6,413 nucleotides of DNA, taken from Candidatus Hydrogenedentes bacterium CG07_land_8_20_14_0_80_42_17. Its GTDB lineage: Bacteria; UBA8481. Numbering within the stretch: position 1 is the first letter of the stretch; the number at the start of each line of letters is the position of its first letter. The position numbers and the translations under genes were made by a program. The notes under the pieces were generated by a model. The model was not told the origin of the DNA. It did no database searches and saw nothing but the letters and a program-made list of their open reading frames with translations. The stretch spans positions 1 through 6,413 of the forward strand of contig PEWQ01000122.1 in assembly GCA_002780065.1 (NCBI GenBank), read 5' to 3'. Positions 1 through 6,139 of the stretch are shown here, one piece after another.

Positions 1-56
1 TTGGAAAGTGCAAATTGAAAATTTTATTTTTCCAATTTTCATTTTTCAATTATTTC
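1..56. repeat. Left arm of inverted dispersed repeat
   Basis: The reverse complement of this AT-rich stretch matches 2576-2617. The outer block (GAAATAATTGAAAAATGAAA and three more bases) and the inner block ending AATTTGCACTTTCCAA are identical, and the left arm carries about 14 extra bases between them. The two arms therefore face each other across the hydrolase gene. Runs of the kind 'caattttcatttttcaatt' recur in intergenic DNA of many environmental bacteria, so this may be a dispersed intergenic repeat rather than an element end. The arm begins at the window edge and may extend further left. Confidence 0.7.
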
Positions 57-108
57 GCACGTTCTTTGGGAGATAGGCTGGAGACAAGGAAAAAAATAGA
101 TAAAAAAA

Positions 109-135
109 CTCAGTGTCTCTGTGTCTGCGTGGTTC
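109..135. repeat. CTCAGTGTCTCTGTGTCTGCG-type intergenic repeat tract
   Basis: This is a low-complexity stretch built on repeated GTCTCTGTGTCT words and ending in GTGGTTC. From memory, closely similar tracts occur as dispersed intergenic repeats in many environmental bacterial genomes. Only one copy is seen here, so the repeat status rests on recognition and not on an internal match. Its reverse complement starts GAACCACG, sharing the AACCACG core with the repeats at 5275-5341. Confidence 0.4.
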
Positions 136-191
136 AAAAATGCTACTTGCACGAGCTCGCTTAATAAAACAATAACCCTATTATTTTCTCA

Positions 192-205
192 TGTAAGCGG
201 TTGCA
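192..205 (+). promoter_or_regulatory. LacI-family-type operator upstream of the hydrolase gene
   Basis: The 14-mer TGTAAGCGGTTGCA fits the palindromic pattern TGnAAnCGnTTnCA, typical of LacI/GalR-family repressor sites, at every fixed position. It lies 29 bases before the ATG at 235 and overlaps the candidate -35 box at 201-206. A bound repressor would therefore block RNA polymerase. Sites of this kind commonly control carbohydrate-use genes, which matches the glycoside hydrolase downstream. No regulator gene is present in the window, so the cognate repressor is unknown. Confidence 0.55.
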
Positions 206-228
206 AAATGATTTAAATAGAATATTAT
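201..228 (+). promoter_or_regulatory. Candidate sigma70-type promoter of the hydrolase gene, possibly leaderless
   Basis: TTGCAA at 201-206 (4 of 6 bases of the -35 consensus) is followed after 16 bases by TATTAT at 223-228 (5 of 6 of the -10 consensus). Six T residues separate the -10 box from the ATG at 235, so transcription would start at or beside the start codon. There is no Shine-Dalgarno sequence upstream of that ATG, in agreement with a leaderless message. The region is very AT-rich, so chance -10 matches are easy; another TATTAT lies at 179-184 but has no usable -35 box. Confidence 0.4.
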
Positions 229-234
229 TTTTTT

Positions 235-2577
235 ATGAAAATTATTAATTTTTGTATTAAGAAGTCATACGTCATCGGTATTTTTTTAACTTTCTTCGCT
301 TGCGGTGCGGCGGAATCTCAAGATTTGAAGCCTTACATTATTGAAGCAAAGGCTCTCACATTTGAATCAAATTATTACACGCCTGAATTTGCATTTGACG
401 GAGATTATTTGACTCGATGGTCTTCATTATGGAAAGACAACCAATGGATTATCGGAAGATTTTACGCTCCATGCAAAATCGAAGAGATCTCAATTAAATG
501 GGAAGCGGCTTATGCAAAAGATTATGTAGTCGAAACTTCAATGGATCAAAAAGATTGGACGGAACTTGTTCACCGTACAGCATTCACCGGCGGAACCGAT
601 ACGATTTCGCTCTCCACTCCGGTTGAAGCGAGCTATCTGAGAATCAGGTGCGTCAAGCGCGAAACCGAGTGGGGAAATTCCATATTTGAAATTGACGTAA
701 AAGGTATTCCCGGAGGTTCTAAACCTGAAAAGAGTTTAATTGGATTTGAAGCTGCACCCTCACCGTGGGATGCCGGATGCCGGGAAATAAGAGACAAATT
801 AGTTCGTCAAGCTTCTTCAGATCCTAAAACGTCTTCAGAAATGTCCGACGATGAATTTCTTGAATTAGTTTCGAGAAGGGCATTTGACTTTTTCTGGTAC
901 GAAACCAATCCTGAAAATGGATTAACTCTTGACCAAGCCGAAAATTTCCGCTCAAGCGAGCGAATGAAAATTGCATCAGTCGCCAATACAGGGTTTGCTC
1001 TAACTGCCTATGCTATTGGCGCCAAACGCGGCTGGGTCACAAAGACAGAGGCTGTTGAACGAGTAAAAACTACATTGAAATTTTATCTCTCAGAAAAAAT
1101 GAAACATGAAAAAGGATTTTACTATCACTTTCTAAATATTTTTTCAGGCGAACGTGAAGAAGGAACCGAACTCTCCTCGATTGACTCAGCGCTCTTTCTG
1201 TGCGGAGTCATAACTGTTCAGGAAGCATTCAAAGACGATCCCGAAATTATTAAACTTGCAGACGAAATAATCAATCGAGTTAATTGGAAGTGGATGCTGA
1301 ATGGTCATCCATATTTGGTCAGTCACGGAGTAAAAGACGGAAAGTTTCTAAATGCAAGATGGGGTTCCACCACAGAAGGTATTCTTTGCTACATTATCGG
1401 ACTCGGTGCTTCGAACAATCCCTTGCCTACGAGCTCGTGGGACGCATTTGACAGGCATTTGGACGAATACAGCGGTTATGAGTTGGTCACGGAGTATGCG
1501 GCTCAATCGATATTCAGGTTCCAGTATCCGTGTCTCTGGTATGACTTCAGAAATAAGCATGACAAATTCTGCGACTACTTTGAGAATGGAATCGAGGCAA
1601 CGCTTGCGATGAGACAGTATTGCATCAGCAACGCAGACAAATATCCAAAATCTTACGGTCCATTGATGTGGGGATTAGGAGCGGCGAACGGGCCGGAAGA
1701 TAAATATTTAATCTATGGATTCCCTCCCGGCACTCCAGAAGCGCCTGTAGACGGCACAGTTGTCATTTACGGAATTGCAGGTTCAATTTCTTTTGTGCCG
1801 GAACTAGCTGTCTCCGCTCTTCGATACATATACGATAATCACCACGAGTCTTGGGGTAAATACGGATTCACAGATTCAATTAATCCGACTTTAGGCTCTG
1901 TCACTCAGCGAGTTGTAGGATTGGACGAAGGAACAATATTAATCGCAATCGAAAATTTCCGTTCAGGTTATGTATGGGATCTTTTCATGAGCCATCCGGT
2001 AATTCAAAGGACGACAAAAGCAATTCAATGGACAACGAGACCCAATCCATATTTTAAAAATGGTCCAATAAATTTAACCGGAATATGGAAATTCAAAAAG
2101 GGCGAAGAGGATTTTTCAGGTATCGGCATTAACGATTCTGACTGGACAAACTTATTTGCTCCTGACAGATGGGAGAATCAGGAGATGAGTCTTTCGAAAT
2201 TCGACGGAACTGCATGGTATCGTCGAACATTTGAGTTAACTTCAGAACAATTAGCCGCATGGAAAAGGGGCAAGGTAGTTCTGCATATCGGCGCAATAGA
2301 CGAAGAAGACGAAGCTTATGTAAATGGCGTCAAAGTGGGAGAAACCAAAGGCGAAAACACTTGGAGACAAGAACGTATTTACAATATTCCGTTCAATATA
2401 TTGAAAGCTGGAAAAAATTTAATTGCAATAAAAGTTACGGACAAGGAAAAATTCGGAGGAATATGGCGGCGGCCGTTACGAATAGGACCATACATCGAAG
2501 CTGATTGGCAACCGAAAAAAAATAAAGTTTTTTTATTTCATGCCCTCAACCGTGCCGTTCTCCCAAAAAACGTTTGA
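235..2577 (+). CDS. Predicted lipoprotein glycoside hydrolase, glucoamylase-like (GH144-type) with F5/8C-like and jelly-roll domains
   Basis: Residues 1-22 form a basic then hydrophobic signal peptide ending F-F-A-C, so Cys23 is a probable lipidation site and the protein is probably anchored in an outer or cytoplasmic membrane. Residues about 45-157 look like an F5/8 type C (discoidin) carbohydrate-binding domain. Residues about 205-600 match the glucoamylase-like family (PF10091, GH144 side): FLELVSRRAFDFFWYETNP, an ASVANTGF segment, AYAIGAKRGWVT, GFYYHF, ELSSID at 312-317, LWYDFRN, YGFPPGTPEAPVDGT, AAGS-like IAGS, GLDEGTI and IENFRSGYVW. Characterised GH144 members are endo-beta-1,2-glucanases with an (alpha/alpha)6 barrel; the exact substrate here is inferred, and the acidic residues in ELSSID and nearby are only candidate catalytic positions. 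Residues about 612-752 resemble the sugar-binding jelly-roll of family 2 hydrolases (GIWKF, DSDW, WYRRTF, AYVNG, NLIAIKV). The start is fixed by the signal peptide. The gene stands alone behind a LacI-type operator, has no Shine-Dalgarno sequence, and appears intact. Confidence 0.85.
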   Translation: MKIINFCIKKSYVIGIFLTFFACGAAESQDLKPYIIEAKALTFESNYYTPEFAFDGDYLTRWSSLWKDNQWIIGRFYAPCKIEEISIKWEAAYAKDYVVETSMDQKDWTELVHRTAFTGGTDTISLSTPVEASYLRIRCVKRETEWGNSIFEIDVKGIPGGSKPEKSLIGFEAAPSPWDAGCREIRDKLVRQASSDPKTSSEMSDDEFLELVSRRAFDFFWYETNPENGLTLDQAENFRSSERMKIASVANTGFALTAYAIGAKRGWVTKTEAVERVKTTLKFYLSEKMKHEKGFYYHFLNIFSGEREEGTELSSIDSALFLCGVITVQEAFKDDPEIIKLADEIINRVNWKWMLNGHPYLVSHGVKDGKFLNARWGSTTEGILCYIIGLGASNNPLPTSSWDAFDRHLDEYSGYELVTEYAAQSIFRFQYPCLWYDFRNKHDKFCDYFENGIEATLAMRQYCISNADKYPKSYGPLMWGLGAANGPEDKYLIYGFPPGTPEAPVDGTVVIYGIAGSISFVPELAVSALRYIYDNHHESWGKYGFTDSINPTLGSVTQRVVGLDEGTILIAIENFRSGYVWDLFMSHPVIQRTTKAIQWTTRPNPYFKNGPINLTGIWKFKKGEEDFSGIGINDSDWTNLFAPDRWENQEMSLSKFDGTAWYRRTFELTSEQLAAWKRGKVVLHIGAIDEEDEAYVNGVKVGETKGENTWRQERIYNIPFNILKAGKNLIAIKVTDKEKFGGIWRRPLRIGPYIEADWQPKKNKVFLFHALNRAVLPKNV

Positions 2578-2617
2578 AATAATTGAAAAATGAAAATTTC
2601 AAATTTGCACTTTCCAA
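2576..2617. repeat. Right arm of inverted dispersed repeat
   Basis: This stretch is the inverted partner of 1-56. It begins inside the stop codon of the hydrolase gene and ends CACTTTCCAA, the reverse complement of the first bases of the window. It lacks about 14 bases found in the middle of the left arm. Short related words (TTTCCAATTTGCAATTTCAA) continue to about 2630, so the repeat family seems to be built of shuffled TTTCAA/TTTGCA/TTTCCAA units. Confidence 0.7.
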
Positions 2618-2640
2618 TTTGCAATTTCAAATATAATAAC

Positions 2641-2734
2641 TCTTCTTGGAGGCCGCCTGTGCTAGCGACGTATGCTTATCGAACGCGTGCGGGGGGCGTC
2701 CATTGGCGCGTAGCGCACGCGCCTCAAGATGAGA
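2641..2734. repeat. GC-rich palindromic intergenic element (REP/MITE-like)
   Basis: A sharply GC-rich patch interrupts AT-rich intergenic DNA. It contains a perfect hairpin, GGCGCGT at 2705-2711 and ACGCGCC at 2717-2723 around the loop AGCGC. Its ends are imperfect inverted repeats: TCTTCTTGGAGGC at 2641-2653 against GCCTCAAGATGAGA at 2721-2734. The base composition and nested palindromes suggest a small mobile or REP-like repeat. An open frame crossing it (2590-2799) has no coding character. No target duplication was identified. Confidence 0.45.
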
Positions 2735-2770
2735 TGCAATTTTTCAGCAAACATCGATTTCGTTTTTTAG

Positions 2771-2800
2771 TTGTAATTAAACAAAAATTAACGTTATGAT
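2771..2800 (+). promoter_or_regulatory. Candidate sigma70-type promoter of the fapA-like operon, possibly leaderless
   Basis: TTGTAA at 2771-2776 (4 of 6) and TATGAT at 2795-2800 (5 of 6) are separated by 18 bases. The -10 box ends exactly six bases before the ATG at 2807, so transcription would begin at the A of the start codon. No Shine-Dalgarno sequence precedes that ATG. The same six-base spacing is seen at the hydrolase gene, which makes both calls more credible. No operator-like palindrome is evident here. Confidence 0.45.
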
Positions 2801-2806
2801 TAGATC

Positions 2807-4177
2807 ATGGTAGCGAACACCGAGAGTGCGGCTGTTAAAATCAGTTCGGATCGAATGTCTGCCGAACTGATTATTTATAACATTTCTCCATTGCCTTCTA
2901 TATTGGAATTGCGTTCTTTGCTTGCATCCCGCGGAGTCATTTTCGGAATAAAAGACGAATTGCTTGAGAATGCTTTAAAGGCACATGGCACATGGTTTAA
3001 AGTGGCGGAAGGGCTTCCTGCTGCTGCTCCTGTTCACGGACATGTTCAGAATCATTTCGATGTATCCAGCCAACCTAGAATCGCCGTAAGCGAGAGCGGA
3101 CAAGCCAACATGAAAGAACTCGGTCTTCTCGAAAATGTCACGGTAGGATTTATTCTAGCCACTCTAATTCCGCCAAAGTATGGAATTCAAGGTCGAAATG
3201 TCTGCGGCGAGATTTTATATCCTGAAGAGCCTCGAACAGCAACTCTTCTATCGGGAAAAAATGTAACTGTCAGCACTGACGGAACCGAGCTCATTTCTGA
3301 TATTGACGGCAGAGTAGTTCTTGATCGCGACGGACGGATTTCCGTCGAAAACATTTACGTGGTAAATGGAGACGTCGGGCCGGCAACCGGCAACGTAAAC
3401 TTTCTCGGCACCGTTGTAATCAGCGGAAAAGTCTGTTCTGATTACAGAGTAAAAGCCGCGCAAAAAATTCTCGTTTCAGGTTCAGTGGAAGGCGCAATTA
3501 TCGAAGCCGGTCAGGAAATCACGGTGAAAGGCGGAGTAGCCGGAGGCGGCCATGCTCTTCTGCAATCTCCCGGAGATATCCATCTCAAATTTGCTCAAGA
3601 CTCCAAAATATTCTGCGGCGGTTCGCTCTTCGTAGATCACGATCTTATCCGCGTAACTGTAGTCGCGGCACAGTCAATTCAAGTCAAAGGCGCTATTATC
3701 GGTGGAGTTGTGACTGCTCCGACAATAACCGCAGGTCGCATCGGTTCCGAAACCGAAGTTCATACCATTGTCGAATTCGGAATCTCATCTCGATGCAAAC
3801 TGATATGTTCAAACCTTGAGCAAGAATTTATTACAGCAAGAGATAACCTAATTAAATTGCGAAAAAAGCTACAGCCTTTAGTAGCTCACTACAATGCCAG
3901 AAAGATCATGACTGTTGAAGAAAAGTCTACAATGGAATCGCTCGAGAATGCGGTTTCCGAGCTCGAAACTAAAGTGCTTTCTTTATCCGCATCAGTCAGA
4001 GACGCAATATCGAATCCGAGTGCTGACGTTCGAGGTGAAGTTAGAGTTGCAGGCGCAACTTATCCTGGAGTAATACTCTCAACAAATCGACAAGTGCGGG
4101 CAGTGACTCATGAGGTAAAAAATCTTGCGGCAACTGCATCTGAAGGCAAGATGTCAGGTGGAGGAAGCGAATCATGA
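2807..4177 (+). CDS. FapA (DUF342) family protein with C-terminal coiled coil
   Basis: The 456-residue product matches the FapA/DUF342 family (PF03961). It has an N-terminal segment from about residue 11 (VKISSDRMSAELIIY), the P-x-x-G-x-x-G-x-x-V-x-G region IPPKYGIQGRNVCGEILYP at 121-139, and then a long run of short beta-strand repeats with Gly turns from about 185 to 325: NGDVGPATGNVNFLGTVVI, VSGSVEGAIIEAG, VKGGVAGGG, VKGAIIGG and RIGSETEV. These fit a right-handed beta-helix. Residues about 335-400 are charged and helical, probably a coiled coil, followed by the family's closing strand (ATYPGVILS at 417-425). There is no signal peptide or membrane helix, so it should be cytoplasmic. Family members have been linked to flagellar assembly or placement, but many lie outside flagellar loci and are uncharacterised, and no flagellar gene is seen here. 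The start at 2807 is chosen because it precedes the conserved N-terminal strand and sits six bases after a -10 box; Met17 (2855) would cut into the domain. The stop overlaps the next start codon. Confidence 0.8.
   Translation: MVANTESAAVKISSDRMSAELIIYNISPLPSILELRSLLASRGVIFGIKDELLENALKAHGTWFKVAEGLPAAAPVHGHVQNHFDVSSQPRIAVSESGQANMKELGLLENVTVGFILATLIPPKYGIQGRNVCGEILYPEEPRTATLLSGKNVTVSTDGTELISDIDGRVVLDRDGRISVENIYVVNGDVGPATGNVNFLGTVVISGKVCSDYRVKAAQKILVSGSVEGAIIEAGQEITVKGGVAGGGHALLQSPGDIHLKFAQDSKIFCGGSLFVDHDLIRVTVVAAQSIQVKGAIIGGVVTAPTITAGRIGSETEVHTIVEFGISSRCKLICSNLEQEFITARDNLIKLRKKLQPLVAHYNARKIMTVEEKSTMESLENAVSELETKVLSLSASVRDAISNPSADVRGEVRVAGATYPGVILSTNRQVRAVTHEVKNLAATASEGKMSGGGSES
4160..4164 (+). 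promoter_or_regulatory. Shine-Dalgarno site for the overlapping downstream gene
   Basis: GGAGG lies nine bases before the ATG at 4174, inside the last codons of the FapA-like gene. It is a strong ribosome site, in contrast to the two upstream genes, which have none. This fixes the start of the 362-residue protein and supports translation by re-initiation or coupling at the ATGA overlap. Confidence 0.75.
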
Positions 4178-5262
4178 GCGAAAAGGAAATTGTCCTCAAC
4201 CTTGGGAAATTCGCGCTCGAAGTGCGCAAGGAAATTAAAGGACTTTCTAATAAAGTGGTCTGGTGGCTGTATGGCAGGGATTACGATTACGTTCAAGGCG
4301 GAGATGAAGGAGAAGAACTAGAGTATGAAGTGAAAAGAGTTCCGAAGGCCAGACAAGATTGGGAGAGTTATGTTCTTCTGTATGGCGCAGGAGCAATGCA
4401 GGGGCACATGTCGGGCAAAGCCGAAAGAAAGGTCGGAGGAGGCTATACAGGGAGATTAGACGATGACAAGAGTATTCAGTTCATCCACCAATTGTTTGCC
4501 GATAATTGTTCGAGTTTAAAGATTCAGTGTGGTCTCGGTTATCCTGCGCTTTCCGAACGAGTCAAGCTAATGGTTGAAGAGCCACAACGTACTGCTGCAA
4601 TTCTATTTTTTCAGGAATATCTAAGAAGTGTCTATCGTGCCATTGCAGGCGCTAACGCAGAGATACTTATCGAGCATCTTGAAACACTGCCCGGCAAGAC
4701 AGAACCGAAAGAACTCCTGGAGCGTTGGAAAGAGATCGAGTTAAAGTTGAAACGCGAAAAAAGGCCTGCTGTCTATGATGTCAAAGACGGAAAATTTTTC
4801 GTATATGAAAAAGTCGGAAAGAAGAAGAGATTGATCAATGGTTGGCTGTTTGGAATAAAGGACGAAGGTGCGCTTGAAGACGAGACAGATGCTAAAGAAG
4901 ATGAATCAAATTATGTATTCAAAATCGAGAATGCTCCGTTTCATACCCGAATGAATGCGCTCTTGACTGAGGCTTATAGACTGTTAGAGGATGAGAAGGG
5001 CGAGCTTGTAGCGCTGGCGGCAGAACATCAAAACGGAACATTAAACAAAATACTTTCAATGGTTCAAAAATTCTCGGAGCTTGCGGAATCCAACATGCTG
5101 GAAGAGAGCCAAAAACCTGGTGCCAGAATTATTGCAGACAAAATGGAGAAGATAGCTTCTTTAGTCTCAAAAAACTCTATGATAGTTTTGCGTATAGGAA
5201 TCGACGTCGAGCAGGTCAGAAACTGCAGTATTCAACTGCAAAAGTTGAAGAGAAAATTGTAA
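4174..5262 (+). CDS. Unrecognised 362-residue soluble protein coupled to the FapA-like protein
   Basis: I do not recognise this protein. It is highly charged and shows no signal peptide or membrane segment, so it is probably cytoplasmic. Visible parts: an N-terminal amphipathic helix (about 8-32); an Asp/Glu-rich stretch (43-52) followed by a basic one (54-60); a Gly-rich segment (GAGAMQGHMSG at 71-81, VGGGYTG at 87-93); a mixed helical region (98-195) with KEIELKLKREKRP; a compact beta-like stretch (VYDVKDGKFFVYEKVGKKKR at 200-219, then LINGWLFG); an acidic linker (229-244); and a long helical C-terminus (255-360) with a possible coiled coil. The ATG overlaps the FapA-like stop codon in ATGA and has a good ribosome site, so the two are one operon and are probably made in linked amounts. 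A partner or adaptor role for the FapA-like beta-helix is inference only. The frame is clean, with no sign of decay. Confidence 0.8.
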   Translation: MSEKEIVLNLGKFALEVRKEIKGLSNKVVWWLYGRDYDYVQGGDEGEELEYEVKRVPKARQDWESYVLLYGAGAMQGHMSGKAERKVGGGYTGRLDDDKSIQFIHQLFADNCSSLKIQCGLGYPALSERVKLMVEEPQRTAAILFFQEYLRSVYRAIAGANAEILIEHLETLPGKTEPKELLERWKEIELKLKREKRPAVYDVKDGKFFVYEKVGKKKRLINGWLFGIKDEGALEDETDAKEDESNYVFKIENAPFHTRMNALLTEAYRLLEDEKGELVALAAEHQNGTLNKILSMVQKFSELAESNMLEESQKPGARIIADKMEKIASLVSKNSMIVLRIGIDVEQVRNCSIQLQKLKRKL

Positions 5263-5274
5263 TCAAATAAATGC

Positions 5275-5341
5275 TAACCACGAATGAACACAAATTTTAA
5301 TGGCTCATTATTTTTAACCACGAATTGGCACTAATACACAA
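5275..5341. repeat. Two copies of a TAACCACGAAT-type repeat, 40 bases apart
   Basis: TAACCACGAATGAACACAAA starts at 5275 and TAACCACGAATTGGCACTAA starts at 5315. The first eleven bases are identical and the remainder is diverged but similar. From memory, AACCACGAATgnACACgAAT units are common dispersed intergenic repeats in environmental bacteria. They sit directly after the operon and before the insertion-sequence remnant. Confidence 0.55.
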
Positions 5342-5466
5342 TAATTTTTTATTTAAATTTGCTGGAGTTTCCCTAAAGCTTTTGATTTATTCTTTGTTGT
5401 AACCGTTCGGTTAAACCCATCTTGTAATGGGCTCATCACGCCTCAGAATGTGGGCGAAGGTTCAAT

Positions 5467-5691
5467 ATGAATGTTGAGATGTTGAAGAGCGAAAGAAGCA
5501 TTGGACGGGAATAATCAAATGGTATGAAGAGAGCAGGATGTCCCTGAGAGCATTCTGTATTGCGGAAAATATTCCGAAGTCTGCTCTGCGGCATCAGCTC
5601 AAAAAATCGAAAATCTTCGAGCATGCTGAAAACAATTCGAGCAGAACAATTTCTCCATTCATTGAACTCGGAACTTCAATGCAGAATTCAT
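5467..5691 (+). pseudogene. tnpA: IS66 tnpA remnant (helix-turn-helix protein)
   Basis: The frame read through 5481-5691 gives VEERKKHWTGIIKWYEES, then RMSLRAFCIAENIPKSALRH and QLKKSK, the usual W-x(5)-WyesG-lSlraFC-x-x-x-x-i-x-x-s-x-l-x-x-w-l-k-k layout of the IS66 OrfA helix-turn-helix domain, which in intact elements binds DNA. FIELGTSM near the end resembles the F-x-E-L stretch in the C-terminal half. The frame has a stop at 5475 and no start codon before 5538. The upstream ATG at 5467 opens in another frame (MNVEMLKSERSIGRE then stop), which suggests a frameshift. The end is fused to tnpB sequence by deletion. Confidence 0.6.
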
Positions 5692-5847
5692 CAGGATCCC
5701 TTCTCTGGACAGCTCTTCATCTTTTGAAACAAAAACTCGACGTAAATCAAAATCCTGTATTGGAATCGTAACGGATTTGCGATCTGGTACAAGCGCCTTG
5801 AGAAAGGCCGATTCCAGTTTCCATCCACTCTACTCGATGAAAGATAA
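5692..5847 (+). pseudogene. tnpB: IS66 tnpB remnant (Orf2-type protein)
   Basis: Reading from 5692 gives QDPFSGQLFIF, stop, NKNST, stop, [20 protein letters not shown], then GRFQFP, ending at a stop at 5845-5847. DPFSG-x-LFVF and [22 protein letters not shown] are hallmark segments of the IS66 TnpB protein (PF05717). In-frame stops at 5725-5727 and 5743-5745 show decay, and the N-terminal half is missing. The identification is strong because several hallmark blocks fall in one frame in the right order. Confidence 0.8.
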
Positions 5848-5992
5848 ATATTATAGATACCACATTAAGAGATGCTTATCAGAGCCTGAAAGGAACGCGG
5901 TTGACGTTATCGGAATTAACCCAACTTCAACACTTTCGAAGCCGAAATGAGGTTGGTAGCCAAATAGAGGCTGAGTAGACAAAAAGTCGCCA

Positions 5993-6136
5993 CTACATTT
6001 TCAATCTCGGATTGTGAATCCACTGAGGTGCTGCGAGTCGCTTGGGCACGGTGAGTCCGAAGCGTTGCAGAAGATCTCGAAGTTCCGGACCAGGTGTGCT
6101 GACGCATGACAAACGAATCTCTCTGCCGCGATTAAT
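5993..6136 (-). pseudogene. C-terminal scrap of a transposase, possibly IS1634-like
   Basis: Read from 6136 down, one reverse frame gives INRGREIRLSCVSTPGPELR, then DLLQRFGLTVPKRL and a short tail before a stop at 5995-5993. The pattern of a charged strand, S/T-T-P-x-x-x-L-x-x-L-L-x-x-x-G-L-x-x-P and a basic end resembles the C-terminus of DDE transposases such as those of the IS1634 family. The frame has no start codon, and the rest of the protein should lie beyond 6136 but is not recognisable there. The piece is more GC-rich than its surroundings, which fits a foreign origin. The family assignment is from memory and weak. Confidence 0.35.
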
Positions 6137-6139
6137 GGA

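Larger units (their letters stand above)
5399..5847 (+). mobile_element. Degenerate, internally deleted IS66-type remnant
   Basis: The segment carries recognisable pieces of the two small IS66 accessory genes in their normal order, tnpA then tnpB, but both are broken and the large tnpC transposase is absent. The left limit is set at GTAACCGTTCGGTTAAACCC, because IS66 ends usually begin GTAA; this limit is inference. No matching right end or target duplication was found, so the right limit is simply where homology stops. The remnant cannot be mobile by itself. Confidence 0.6.

Noticed and set aside
147-184. TTGCAC at 147 with TATTAT at 179 as the hydrolase promoter
   Set aside because: The spacer is 26 bases, too long for a sigma70 promoter; the pair at 201-228 is better spaced.
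1348-1612. Open frames on both strands within the hydrolase gene
   Set aside because: They are shadows of the conserved glucoamylase-like domain in another frame.
2590-2799. 69-codon open frame on the plus strand
   Set aside because: It is made of the AT-rich repeat arm and the GC-rich palindrome, has no ribosome site, and its translation has no protein-like character.
4041-4296. Two reverse-strand frames at the operon junction
   Set aside because: Both lie across the overlap of two well-supported genes and show no motif or ribosome site.
5224-5249. Overlapping hairpins (TGCAGT/ACTGCA and TTCAAC/GTTGAA) at the operon end, considered as a terminator
   Set aside because: Stems are only six base pairs, they compete with each other, they lie inside the coding sequence, and no U-run follows.
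5837-5950. 37-codon frame after the tnpB remnant
   Set aside because: No ribosome site, no recognisable motif, and it starts inside the tnpB remnant; most likely chance.
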